The notes under the pieces are model-generated. The model searched no databases and was not told where the DNA came from. It saw nothing but the letters and a program-made list of their open reading frames with translations. Source: Bacteroidota bacterium (GTDB taxonomy: Bacteria; Bacteroidota; Ignavibacteria; Kapaibacteriales; UBA2268). Taken from it: a stretch of DNA of 14,333 bases. The DNA is taken from the NCBI GenBank assembly GCA_022708005.1, contig JAKIZN010000007.1, positions 1 to 14,333 on the forward strand, written 5' to 3'. Numbering within the stretch: the first letter of the stretch is position 1; every line of letters starts with the position of its first letter. A program made the translations under genes and the position numbers. Shown here in pieces: positions 1-7,531 of the stretch.

Positions 1-1
1 T

Positions 2-2209
2 ACTTCGCCAGCCATATCGCCGAATGGCGAACAAATGGCTTTCATTTCGGATAGAGACGATGGCATATTTGCCGTATATATCCAAGATTTAGATGGGAAA
101 AAGTCTCCTCGCAAACTTATCAGCAGTTTGCGTAAGCAAGATTTTGAAGATTTGAATTTGCTCACCCCGGGCATATCTTGGGATCCAAAAGGCGAGCAGC
201 TTGCTATATCCGCAAAGTCCGGCGGACAAGATGCTGTATTTATAGTGAATGCAAAGAGTGGCGATTATGAAAGGCTCCCTTTTGGCATTAAATCTATCAC
301 TTCGGTAACTTGGTCAAAAAATGGCAAACAGATTGCATTTATCGGCTCTATAAAAAATCAGTCCGATATTTACGTATATGATATTGAAACAAAGAAACTA
401 GAAAATATAACCGATGATGTTTTTTCAATAGAGCATATAGCGTGGTCGCCAGATTCCAAAGATATTTATTTTGTTTCCGATAGAGATAATATTTTAAATT
501 ATGGCATAAAACCAAGCGACATTAAAATGTGGAAGCATAATTTTGAGGCATCGGACATTTACAAAATAAATATAGCCAGCAAGAAAATTGAACGCATCAC
601 CAACGAACCAGATTTCGCAAAAACTTCCATAGCAGTTTCAAGCGACGGCAATAACTTAATCTACGTTTCGGACAAAAGCGGCATAGGAAATGTGTATATC
701 AAAAACCTAAAAAGCGGCAGCGAGCGGGCTATATCTAATTCGCTGGCGGGCATTTCGCAAATTTCGCTAACTCCAGATGATGACAAAATGCTATTTGTCG
801 CTCAAGTGCAAGGAGGCTACGATATTTTTATGATTCGCCGACCGCTTGAAAGAATTTCAGATAAAGAGCCAACTCTAACCGCTTTTCGCAAAAACTTGAA
901 CGATAGGGCGAAAATAGTAGCAGAAGCAAAAGATGGCAGCAAAGAGACAGCTCCAAGCACAACTGAACAAGAGACATTTGAAGGATATGGCGATTTTGAA
1001 ATTGACTTCTCCTCTCAAGTTTTAGTGGAAGCTAATCCAGACGTCCTGAAAAGCAGAAATGACGGGCTAAATATGGCTATAAAAGGAAAGGAAATCGAAG
1101 ATGCTACATTTGTTGAGCGGAAATATAGCATTTCATTTTCGCCTGATATTGTTTTGGTCAATCCCGGCTATTCCACATATTACGGCTTTCAAGGGCTAAC
1201 GCAAATGCTATTTAGCGATGTGCTTGGCGACCACCAAATTTTTCTCGGAGCTAATTTATTTACAGATTTAAGAAATAGCCAATTCTATATTTCGTATTCT
1301 TATTTGCCAGAGCTAATTGATTATCAAATAGCAGGTTATCACTACCCCGCCTATTTCTATAAAAATGACGGATTATATAGATTTAGAAATTACGGGCTAA
1401 ATATATCTGCTTCGCTGCCATTCGATTTATTCACAAGATTAGAGTGGGGCGCAGACTTCATTGGCGCCGAAATGGAAAATCTCGATATATCGCTCGTTCC
1501 AAAAGTATCTCGCTTTATGTTTGTGCCGCAAGGCAGATTTGTTTTTGATAATACTTTGGGCGGGTGGTATGCTCCAGAAAGAGGTATGCGAGCATTTGTT
1601 GAGTTTATGGGGTCGCCAAAATTTAATAGAAATTCAGTTGGGTTTATGTCCGTAAGAACAGACGTTAGGCAATACTTTAAATTTACGAATTTTATCACTA
1701 TGGCATTGCGTGGCTCGGTGGGCGGCAGCTTTGGACCAAATCCGCAGCGGTATTTCCTTGGCGGAACGGAAAATTGGATTAATTACTCTTATAATAATAA
1801 TGAATATCCCTTTGAAAATCCAGAAGATTTCGTTTTTATGAACAACTTCATCATGCCTATAAGAGGCTGGGACATTGCTCAAGTTCGCGGAGACAAGTTT
1901 TTTGTATCTAATGCAGAACTGCGTTTTCCGCTATTTATGGCGCTTGTGGCGGGTCCAGTTCCTGTTCTGTTGCAAGGCGTTATGGGTTCGATATTTTTCG
2001 ATGTCGGAGGCGCTTGGTATGATGACTTCAAAATATCTAAAGTCAATAATTTAGGAAAGCGCGAGCCAGTTAATATGATTTATAGCTCTGGCATTGGAGT
2101 TCGCTCTTATGTTTTTGGGCTACCTATTAAAATGGATATAGCTTGGGCTAATCATTATTCGGGTTGGTCGAAGCCAAAATATATGTTTTCATTAGGATAT
2201 GACTTTTAG
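2..2209 (+). CDS. PD40 beta-propeller fused to Omp85/surface-antigen beta-barrel (5' partial)
   Basis: The reading frame is open to the left edge from base 2. The ATG at 35 lies inside a PD40 blade (SPNGEQMAFISDRDDG), so it is not the true start and the N-terminus with its export signal is outside the window. The first ~300 visible residues are TolB-like PD40 blades with recurring 'SPDG.. I.F.SDR' cores (WDPKGEQLAIS, WSKNGKQIAFIG, WSPDSKDIYFVSDRD, SSDGNNLIYVSDKSG). A polar, acidic linker follows (about nt 890-1110). From about nt 1120 the protein resembles a bacterial surface antigen/Omp85-type barrel, with a 'RYFLGGTENW' segment near nt 1748, 'FVSNAELRFPL', 'FFDVGGAWYDD' and a terminal Phe typical of outer membrane barrels. 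The propeller should sit in the periplasm or at the cell surface, and the barrel in the outer membrane. Such fusions are often named 'biopolymer transporter Tol', but the function is unknown. The domain call is firm; substrate and role are not. Confidence 0.85.
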   Translation, partial: TSPAISPNGEQMAFISDRDDGIFAVYIQDLDGKKSPRKLISSLRKQDFEDLNLLTPGISWDPKGEQLAISAKSGGQDAVFIVNAKSGDYERLPFGIKSITSVTWSKNGKQIAFIGSIKNQSDIYVYDIETKKLENITDDVFSIEHIAWSPDSKDIYFVSDRDNILNYGIKPSDIKMWKHNFEASDIYKINIASKKIERITNEPDFAKTSIAVSSDGNNLIYVSDKSGIGNVYIKNLKSGSERAISNSLAGISQISLTPDDDKMLFVAQVQGGYDIFMIRRPLERISDKEPTLTAFRKNLNDRAKIVAEAKDGSKETAPSTTEQETFEGYGDFEIDFSSQVLVEANPDVLKSRNDGLNMAIKGKEIEDATFVERKYSISFSPDIVLVNPGYSTYYGFQGLTQMLFSDVLGDHQIFLGANLFTDLRNSQFYISYSYLPELIDYQIAGYHYPAYFYKNDGLYRFRNYGLNISASLPFDLFTRLEWGADFIGAEMENLDISLVPKVSRFMFVPQGRFVFDNTLGGWYAPERGMRAFVEFMGSPKFNRNSVGFMSVRTDVRQYFKFTNFITMALRGSVGGSFGPNPQRYFLGGTENWINYSYNNNEYPFENPEDFVFMNNFIMPIRGWDIAQVRGDKFFVSNAELRFPLFMALVAGPVPVLLQGVMGSIFFDVGGAWYDDFKISKVNNLGKREPVNMIYSSGIGVRSYVFGLPIKMDIAWANHYSGWSKPKYMFSLGYDF

Positions 2210-2236
2210 CTAACTATCGTATTAACCCAAATAATT

Positions 2237-2278
2237 CAATAGGAAATTTTCCATTGCCTATTAGCTGCTTTTCAGATG
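2237..2278 (-). repeat. Inverted, diverged copy of the 42-nt CATCTG...CATTG module
   Basis: The reverse complement of this segment aligns without gaps to 2481-2522. By hand count 30 of 42 positions match, including CATCTG, CAGC, AATAG and CAATGG blocks. Most differences sit in the terminal hairpin and the run after CATCTG. The left copy has lost the perfect stem that the right copy keeps. Confidence 0.6.
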
Positions 2279-2334
2279 GAACTGTCTTATAAGGGTTCTG
2301 ATGCATTATTTGGGTTTAATCCCGAAGGAATTTG

Positions 2335-2418
2335 ATGTTTGTAGAAAATAAGATTGCATAACCTAATGCGACTCATACGGAGTCGTATAAATCTCCGATT
2401 ATTCATTACTACAAACAT
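2335..2418. repeat. Hairpin pair: 10-bp outer inverted repeat around an inner 6-bp stem
   Basis: The arms ATGTTTGTAG (2335-2344) and CTACAAACAT (2409-2418) are perfect inverted repeats. Between them is a second perfect stem, CGACTC (2369-2374) with GAGTCG (2380-2385) around a 5-nt loop. This nested layout suggests a structured cassette. From memory, similar TGTTTGTAG...CTACAAACA palindromes occur as interspersed repeats in Bacteroidota-related genomes. Confidence 0.6.
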
Positions 2419-2420
2419 TT

Positions 2421-2435
2421 GAACCTTTTGGGTTC
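2421..2435. repeat. Short GAACC/GGTTC hairpin
   Basis: GAACC (2421-2425) and GGTTC (2431-2435) form a perfect 5-bp stem around a 5-nt loop, directly after the outer arm CTACAAACAT. It forms part of the mosaic repeat. Confidence 0.5.
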
Positions 2436-2453
2436 GTTGCTATTTGGGTTTAA

Positions 2454-2484
2454 GATGTCCTACACCTCGAAGGTGTAGGACATC
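2454..2484. repeat. Perfect 14-bp stem hairpin
   Basis: GATGTCCTACACCT (2454-2467) and AGGTGTAGGACATC (2471-2484) are exact inverted repeats around a 3-nt loop CGA. It is the strongest hairpin in the window. Neither side has a T-tract, so I do not call it an intrinsic terminator. It starts immediately after a TATTTGGGTTTAA tag and runs into the CATCTG module. Confidence 0.75.
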
Positions 2485-2522
2485 TGGGGAACAGCAAATA
2501 GACAATGGGGCATACCCCATTG
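2481..2522 (+). repeat. 42-nt module with terminal 8-bp hairpin (intact copy)
   Basis: The module begins at CATCTG, inside the end of the 14-bp hairpin, and ends with a perfect stem CAATGGGG (2503-2510), loop CATA, CCCCATTG (2515-2522). An inverted, diverged copy lies at 2237-2278. Confidence 0.6.
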
Positions 2523-2573
2523 CCTAAAGACATAGTCAGTTAGAATTTATAACGAATAATTTAGGTTGAAAAT

Positions 2574-2616
2574 AATCTTGTTAATCCTTTAATCTTGAAA
2601 ATCCTGATTCAGACAA
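2574..2616 (+). repeat. Short tandem AATC array ending in AATCCTGATTCAGACAA
   Basis: Four consecutive 8-10 nt units start with AATC: AATCTTGTT, AATCCTTT, AATCTTGAA, AATCCTGATT, followed by CAGACAA. From memory, sequences ending in AATCCTGATTCAGACAA recur in intergenic regions of many Bacteroidota-related genomes. A genome-wide count would settle whether this is an interspersed repeat here. Confidence 0.5.
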
Positions 2617-2724
2617 AGTTCCTATTGCATTATTTGGGATTAAAATATACACTTGGACTTGTATTATTCTCACATTTTTTTTATATTGCATTAGCAGTAT
2701 AAAGAATTATAAAATATTATTTTG

Positions 2725-4395
2725 ATGATGAGAAAATTCTACACGGTCTTATTCGTATTTCTATTTGCTTGTAATTTACTTGCTCAGCAGCAAAGCCCTT
2801 TTACTACTCCATTAGACACCATAAGAAGCTATGATGAATTCAAGCGAATTGCTCTATCTATGCTTAACCACAATAGTTTAAGCAATTCCAATATTAGCAT
2901 ATCTGTTTTTTCTTTGAAGTCTAATAAAGAATTTTTTGGATATAATTCGCAGCAAACCTTAGTGCCAGCATCGGTTACCAAGCTTTTCACCACGTTTTTT
3001 TCGCTCACTCAATTTGATGACGAATCGACTGTGAACACGTCGGTATATACAGATGCGTCGGAAATTAAGCCCGATTTAGACGGCAATATTTACTTAGTCG
3101 GCAGAGGCGACGCTATGCTTAGCGCTTCTGATTTGGAAAGCATTGCAGAAAAAATTAAGTCGTTAGGCATACGAACAATAAAAGGAAATATTTATGCAGA
3201 CGGCAGCTATTTTGATGGAATGACTAGCCGATTCCAATATAGCGGCGATAACGATGAAGTTGAGTTTGTTCCAGCTGTTACAGCGCTGAGTATGGGCAGG
3301 AACGCGGCGACTGTGATTGTTTCTGCTGGTGCTGTTCCCGGGCGACCAGTCAATGTGCAAGTGCTTCCCACTTCGGCAGGATTTGCAGTTGACGTTTCTG
3401 CCAAAGTTACAGGTCGCAAAGCTGTCCCAGCTAAGCCAGCCGTCAAAAAGAAAAAAGGTGTTCCAGCTAAGCCCCCGACGAAAAAAGCAAGAAAGAACAA
3501 ATCCTACAATTCATTTGAGCAATTGCCCGACGAAAACATATTTGATGACGGTATCCCGTTTATCCAAAAGTATGGCGACTTCGCATTGAACGCAAAAAAG
3601 CGTGCAAAAAGAACTGCACGCTCTTCAATTACCGTCAAAAGTAGCAATTTGCCAAATGGCAAACAGCTTATAACTGTGAGCGGGACATTGCCAGCTAACT
3701 CAAATCAGAAAAGCTATATCAATATTTCTTCGCCCGATATGGTTGTAGCGGGAGCGCTATTAGAGCGGCTTCGCACAGCCGGCGTGCAAGTTAAAGGAAA
3801 TTTGGAAATCAAGCAACTGCCCAAATCGCCGAACCATTATATCGAATTGGCAACATTTAGTCGTCCTATTGGCGATTTTATCTCGGCAGTCAATAAGAAT
3901 AGCGATAATTATTTAGCAGAAAATTTATTTAAAATTATTGGCTCGAAAGCTGGAAATAAGCGAAACAACAAAGAAGGAGCGATAAGTTATTACCGCAAAG
4001 TATTGGACAGCCTTGATATACCGAACAAAGATGTTACGCTAAACGACGGCTCTGGGCTATCCCGCAGGAATAAAGTTTCGGCTGAAGCTATCGCTCGCTT
4101 ATTGGTAGCCGCTGGGAACTCAGAATTTTCTGATACATTTGCCACTTCCCTATCTGTTGCAGGACGCGACGGCACGATCAGGAAAAGATTTATCGGCACT
4201 GCCGCCGAGAACAATTTAATTGGCAAAACTGGGACACATAAAAACGTTTCGGCGCTTGCGGGGTACGTGAATACGCTCGATGGCGATACTATTTGCTTCG
4301 CTATTATTGAAAATGGTTGGGCTGTCGGCTCTTATAAATTGCTTGAAAATAGAATCGGCGAAATGCTTTCGCTTTTGCTAATTAATGGCAAATAA
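2725..4395 (+). CDS. dacB: D-alanyl-D-alanine carboxypeptidase/endopeptidase, PBP4 type (peptidase S13)
   Basis: This is a periplasmic penicillin-binding protein that trims or cleaves peptidoglycan peptides. All three active-site motifs of the family are present, numbered from the ATG at 2725: S83-V-T-K86 (nucleophile Ser), S393-D-N395 and K501-T-G-T. The total length is 556 residues. A signal peptide (MRKFYTVLFVFLFACNLLA, then QQQ) precedes the domain. 'LFAC' resembles a lipobox but has Phe at -2, so signal peptidase I cleavage before QQQ is more likely. The start could be ATG 2725 or ATG 2728; an in-frame TTG at 2722 just before them is unlikely. A basic Lys/Pro/Ala-rich stretch at about residues 230-300 (nt 3412-3625) sits between the first two motifs and is unusual for the family. 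The gene follows a repeat-rich gap and is likely transcribed from its own promoter. Confidence 0.93.
   Translation: MMRKFYTVLFVFLFACNLLAQQQSPFTTPLDTIRSYDEFKRIALSMLNHNSLSNSNISISVFSLKSNKEFFGYNSQQTLVPASVTKLFTTFFSLTQFDDESTVNTSVYTDASEIKPDLDGNIYLVGRGDAMLSASDLESIAEKIKSLGIRTIKGNIYADGSYFDGMTSRFQYSGDNDEVEFVPAVTALSMGRNAATVIVSAGAVPGRPVNVQVLPTSAGFAVDVSAKVTGRKAVPAKPAVKKKKGVPAKPPTKKARKNKSYNSFEQLPDENIFDDGIPFIQKYGDFALNAKKRAKRTARSSITVKSSNLPNGKQLITVSGTLPANSNQKSYINISSPDMVVAGALLERLRTAGVQVKGNLEIKQLPKSPNHYIELATFSRPIGDFISAVNKNSDNYLAENLFKIIGSKAGNKRNNKEGAISYYRKVLDSLDIPNKDVTLNDGSGLSRRNKVSAEAIARLLVAAGNSEFSDTFATSLSVAGRDGTIRKRFIGTAAENNLIGKTGTHKNVSALAGYVNTLDGDTICFAIIENGWAVGSYKLLENRIGEMLSLLLINGK
3421..3486 (+). repeat. In-frame 36-nt-period repeat coding VPAKPxxKK in dacB
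   Basis: The codons at 3424-3450 and 3460-3486 read VPAKPAVKK and VPAKPPTKK, offset by 36 nt. Both share TCCAGCTAAGCC or its near match CCCAGCTAAGCC. The duplication lies in the basic insert of dacB and resembles histone-H1-like lysine/proline tails. Confidence 0.6.
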
Positions 4396-4435
4396 CACTT
4401 GCTTCATTGCAATTTCTGCACGTTAATTCGTTAAG

Positions 4436-4449
4436 TGTATAGTTATACA
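4436..4449. promoter_or_regulatory. Palindrome TGTATAGTTATACA upstream of the nuclease gene
   Basis: TGTATA and TATACA form a perfect 6-bp inverted repeat around a GT centre, 27 nt before the nuclease ATG. The position would suit an operator or promoter-overlapping site, but in AT-rich DNA such palindromes arise by chance. This is a weak suggestion. Confidence 0.2.
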
Positions 4450-4466
4450 TATTGATTTTATATTTT

Positions 4467-4478
4467 GAGGTATTTATG
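4467..4478 (+). promoter_or_regulatory. Ribosome binding site that fixes the nuclease start
   Basis: GAGG at 4467-4470 lies five nt before ATG 4476. This supports the ATG over the upstream in-frame TTG at 4452, whose 5' sequence has no purine-rich box. Confidence 0.55.
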
Positions 4479-6116
4479 AAAATCAGACAACTTACTATTG
4501 CAATAATAATTACTTTTATCGCTCCCAACATATATTCCCAAACTCTATCTAATCTTGATTTTGGCACGGTTACGCTGGGCGAATCAAGAATAGACGAACT
4601 TGTATTTTCAACAGATGAAGTCGAATGGGTAGAGCTTTTATCAGCTGAGATAGTGGGCAATAGCAATGTTTACTCTGTGGTTGATTTTACTCCGATTAGA
4701 GTCAATAAAGGCGATGTAGCAAATATTAAAATTCAATTTGCACCTAAAGATAATATTCAATATCGCTCTTTTCTGAAGTTAAAAGTAAAAACTAACTTGT
4801 TAGAATATGCTATAATGTCGCAAATAAAATCGAATGTAACCCACTTTAATGATATATACAAAGGTTCTGATAATCTAAAAGGAACGGCTTTAATACATTG
4901 GTTAGCAAACTTTGTGCAGCCCCATACTTCGCTAACTTATTCAGAAGCAAGGAATTTAATGTGGGGCGAAATAGATAATTTCGGCGGAGAAGTTGAGTGC
5001 ATATATACTGGCAGAAAGGTAATTGCATCGGGCATCCCAAATGCGAATGAAACTAATTTCGACACGGAACATACTTGGCCCCAATCTTTAGGCGCAAAGC
5101 AGGAGCCTCCCAAAAGCGACTTATTCCACATAAGACCTACTTATAGACCAGCCAATAACAAGCGAGCCAATACTCCATTCGGTTACGTTCTCTCCGGCGT
5201 AAGCTATGAAGACGGTGGCTCCAAGCTCGGTATTGGCAAAAATAACACATTAGTATTCGAGCCACGAGATATAGTCAAAGGGGACATTGCTCGCGGTATG
5301 TATTATTTTGCTGTCTGCTACAATAATCCGACAAATTATATCGATAGTCAAGAGGAAGATTTGAAGCAATTTGCGATAAACGACCCAGTCGACGCCAAAG
5401 AAATGGCGAGAAATGATGCGATTTTTAAGTATCAGCACAATCGAAACCCATTTATTGACAATGAAAATTTCTTATTTAGATTTAATACAATTGCAAATCC
5501 CGACTTTTCCAAAAAATCATTTGCCCACGTATCGAGCGAAGATATTGTTATGGCTGGAGTTGGCTCTAACAAAGCAACGCTATACATAGCAAATATTGGC
5601 GATACAACTATCCAAATAATCAGCCATTCGTTCAATCAGAACGGTAGCGGGCATAGCTACAGCTTGAAATTGCTGAGCGATATTGATAATCTTGAAATAT
5701 CGCCCAACTCTTTGGCTAAGATAGAATTAGTGCTTGATGCAAATGAAACTACATTAGAGCCGTGGCAGGCTAATTTGGATATCTCTTTTGATAACGGGCA
5801 GTTAATTCCTATTAACTTCAACATTTTGGGAAGCGCAACTTCCGCAAATGATGAATTAAGCAGTGCTATCAACGTTTATCCAAATCCAGCAAGCCAAAAT
5901 ATCAATATTTCGCTACCAGCGGGAATGCCCATCGACCCGCAGTATTTCAGCATCGTAACAGTTGAGGGCAAGGTTTATAATATGAATGGGAAAGTTAAGT
6001 TTAGCAATGGCATATTGACGATAGATAAATCCGATATTCCTTGCGATAATAGCTTGATTTATTTGATGTTTGGCACGAACAATCAAACTATAACAAAGCC
6101 GGTGGTTATAAAATAA
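4476..6116 (+). CDS. Secreted Endonuclease I with T9SS type A sorting domain
   Basis: This is a predicted extracellular nuclease of the Endonuclease I (EndA/NucM) family. I chose ATG 4476 because it has GAGG five nt upstream and opens a clean signal peptide (MKIRQLTIAIIITFIAPNIYSQ); an in-frame TTG at 4452 would add eight residues before it. The mature protein starts with an ASH-like beta-sandwich ('LDFGTVTLGES', about residues 25-115). The nuclease domain follows (about 125-325), with the catalytic-type motif 'TEHTWPQS' (His199) and 'FHIRPTYRPANNKRAN' (Asn residues near 227-228). A second ASH-like sandwich covers about 345-455. The last ~85 residues start 'INVYPNPASQNINIS' and end 'KPVVIK', the pattern of T9SS type A C-terminal domains. 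Length is 546 residues. It probably degrades external DNA or RNA for nutrients. Its stop codon abuts the rlmD start. Confidence 0.9.
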   Translation: MKIRQLTIAIIITFIAPNIYSQTLSNLDFGTVTLGESRIDELVFSTDEVEWVELLSAEIVGNSNVYSVVDFTPIRVNKGDVANIKIQFAPKDNIQYRSFLKLKVKTNLLEYAIMSQIKSNVTHFNDIYKGSDNLKGTALIHWLANFVQPHTSLTYSEARNLMWGEIDNFGGEVECIYTGRKVIASGIPNANETNFDTEHTWPQSLGAKQEPPKSDLFHIRPTYRPANNKRANTPFGYVLSGVSYEDGGSKLGIGKNNTLVFEPRDIVKGDIARGMYYFAVCYNNPTNYIDSQEEDLKQFAINDPVDAKEMARNDAIFKYQHNRNPFIDNENFLFRFNTIANPDFSKKSFAHVSSEDIVMAGVGSNKATLYIANIGDTTIQIISHSFNQNGSGHSYSLKLLSDIDNLEISPNSLAKIELVLDANETTLEPWQANLDISFDNGQLIPINFNILGSATSANDELSSAINVYPNPASQNINISLPAGMPIDPQYFSIVTVEGKVYNMNGKVKFSNGILTIDKSDIPCDNSLIYLMFGTNNQTITKPVVIK

Positions 6117-7529
6117 ATGAAACACAAGAAAGAAAAAGTTAAGTTAGAAATAGAGTCTATAGGATTTGAGGGCGTATCGGTTGCGAGGATTGACGGGAAG
6201 GCAGTTTTGCTAAAGGGCGGCGGACTTCCGGGCGAAAAGGTAGAAGCAGTTATTTCAAAAAATAGGAAAAATCGCCTCGAAGGATACATTACAAATGTTT
6301 TGAGCGAAGCGCCCGATAGGGTAGCGCCCAAGTGCTTCTATTTCGGCACTTGCGGCGGCTGCTCTTGGCAAAATATGGATTATTCCTCGCAGTTGAAATG
6401 GAAGCGTCAGCACGTAGAAGACGCTCTAAAGCGAATAGGCAAAGTGCAGCCCGACATTATCCACCCCACTATGCCGTCGCCAAAGGAGTTCGAGTATCGC
6501 AATAAAATGGAGTTCTCGTTTGGCGCATTTCGCTGGCTCACTCCATCTGAAATTAGCTCCGACGCGGATTTGGACAAAAATTTTGCACTAGGACTGCATT
6601 ATCCCGGCAAATATGACAAAATCATAGACATCTCCGAGTGCCACTTGCAGCCGAGTATTGGCAATGAAATAATGAACGCAGTTCGCCAAAAAGCACAAGA
6701 GCTAAAAGTGGAACTATATGATTACAATAGGCATTGCGGCTTTCTGAAAAATTTGGTTCTTAGGTATTCTATTTATGAAAATGCGCTGATGGCGATACTG
6801 ATTTCATCGCCAGCCGAACTGCCCAACGAAACCGAATTTGCTGATTGGTTTGTCAGCGAACTGCCTCTGAAATTTAAAGAGATTAAAGTGGCTTACCATG
6901 CCGAGAATGCTCCCCGCTCGTCCGTTGCAATCGGTGAAATCAAAAGGAGCAATAACTTTCAGCAATTAAAAGAAACAATATTGGGCATTGAGTTCAATAT
7001 TTCGCCATTTTCATTTTTTCAGACAAATTCCATACAGTTGGATAGATTCATTGGGAAAATTCTTGAATATTCGCAGTTAGAAAGGCATTCGACAGTTTGG
7101 GATTTGTATTGTGGCTGCGGTTCGATTACTTTGCCTGCCTCAAGATATGTAAATAAAATAGTCGGTATCGAGCTAAATCCCTCTGCGGTGAGCGATGCGA
7201 AAGAAAATGCTAAAATGAACTCTATCGAAAATGCAGATTTTTACCAAGCGGACTTGCACTCAAGGGAAATTCCAGAACTGCTTGAAACTTTGCCAAAGCC
7301 AGATATTATAATCGTCGATCCGCCGAGAATTGGCATGAATGAAAATCTGATTAATCATATAATTAAGCTATCGCCCAAGAGAATAGTATACGTTAGCTGT
7401 AACCCGTCTACTCAAGCCCGTGATTTAGCTATGCTTAATGAATTTTATAAAATAGAAGAGGTGCAGCCTATCGATATGTTCCCGCATACTTATCACATTG
7501 AGACGATTGCGGGGCTATCTAAAAAGTAG
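6117..7529 (+). CDS. rlmD: 23S rRNA (uracil-5-)-methyltransferase RlmD/RumA-like
   Basis: This is an S-adenosylmethionine-dependent m5U RNA methyltransferase of the RlmD/RumA (TrmA) family. A TRAM domain occupies about residues 1-65 ('ESIGFEGVSVARIDGKAV'). The four iron-sulfur cysteines are C73, C79, C82 ('CFYFGTCGGC') and C175 ('SECHLQ'). The SAM-binding domain shows 'VWDLYCGCGS', D401 in 'IIVDPPRIG', the catalytic Cys C428 in 'VYVSCNPSTQARDL', and the likely general base E462 in 'HIETIAGL'. The length of 470 residues is usual. The [4Fe-4S] Cys set and TRAM favour an rRNA enzyme over TrmA; RlmD (U1939) versus RlmCD/RlmC specificity cannot be separated by eye. The ATG follows the nuclease TAA with no gap, so translation may be coupled although the functions are unrelated. 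Confidence 0.9.
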   Translation: MKHKKEKVKLEIESIGFEGVSVARIDGKAVLLKGGGLPGEKVEAVISKNRKNRLEGYITNVLSEAPDRVAPKCFYFGTCGGCSWQNMDYSSQLKWKRQHVEDALKRIGKVQPDIIHPTMPSPKEFEYRNKMEFSFGAFRWLTPSEISSDADLDKNFALGLHYPGKYDKIIDISECHLQPSIGNEIMNAVRQKAQELKVELYDYNRHCGFLKNLVLRYSIYENALMAILISSPAELPNETEFADWFVSELPLKFKEIKVAYHAENAPRSSVAIGEIKRSNNFQQLKETILGIEFNISPFSFFQTNSIQLDRFIGKILEYSQLERHSTVWDLYCGCGSITLPASRYVNKIVGIELNPSAVSDAKENAKMNSIENADFYQADLHSREIPELLETLPKPDIIIVDPPRIGMNENLINHIIKLSPKRIVYVSCNPSTQARDLAMLNEFYKIEEVQPIDMFPHTYHIETIAGLSKK

Positions 7530-7531
7530 TA

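Larger units (their letters stand above)
2222..2643. repeat. Mosaic repeat element with TATTTGGGTTTAA tags
   Basis: The tag TATTTGGGTTTAA occurs at 2307-2319 and 2441-2453, with one mismatch at 2631-2643, and inverted (TTAACCCAAATA) at 2222-2233. The tags separate hairpin-containing modules. Two of the tags share a longer TGCATTATTTGGG context (2302-2314 and 2626-2638). Regular tags alternating with palindromes look like a non-autonomous, REP- or MITE-like interspersed element family. No transposase or obvious target-site duplication is present here, so mobility is inference. Confidence 0.6.
2210..2724. other. 515-nt non-coding region with modular hairpin repeats
   Basis: No convincing gene is visible on either strand. 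The stretch contains several perfect hairpins, four copies of a TATTTGGGTTTAA tag (one inverted, one with a mismatch), a 42-nt module in two inverted copies, and a short tandem AATC array; each is listed separately. It also must contain the promoter of the downstream dacB gene in its AT-rich last 80 nt, but I could not identify an exact Bacteroidota-type -7 element (TAnnTTTG) there. Confidence 0.8.

Noticed and set aside
35..37. ATG as start of the first gene
   Set aside because: The frame is open to the window edge and codons upstream (TSPAISPNGEQ) complete a PD40 blade, so the gene is 5' truncated.
2454..2484. Intrinsic terminator for the upstream barrel gene
   Set aside because: The 14-bp stem is strong but no T-tract follows on either strand, and it lies 245 nt past the stop inside a repeat module.
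2222..2643. CRISPR array
   Set aside because: Repeat tags are few, irregularly spaced, present in both orientations, and no cas genes are near.
2722..2724. TTG start for dacB
   Set aside because: Two ATG codons follow directly (2725, 2728) and begin a normal signal peptide.
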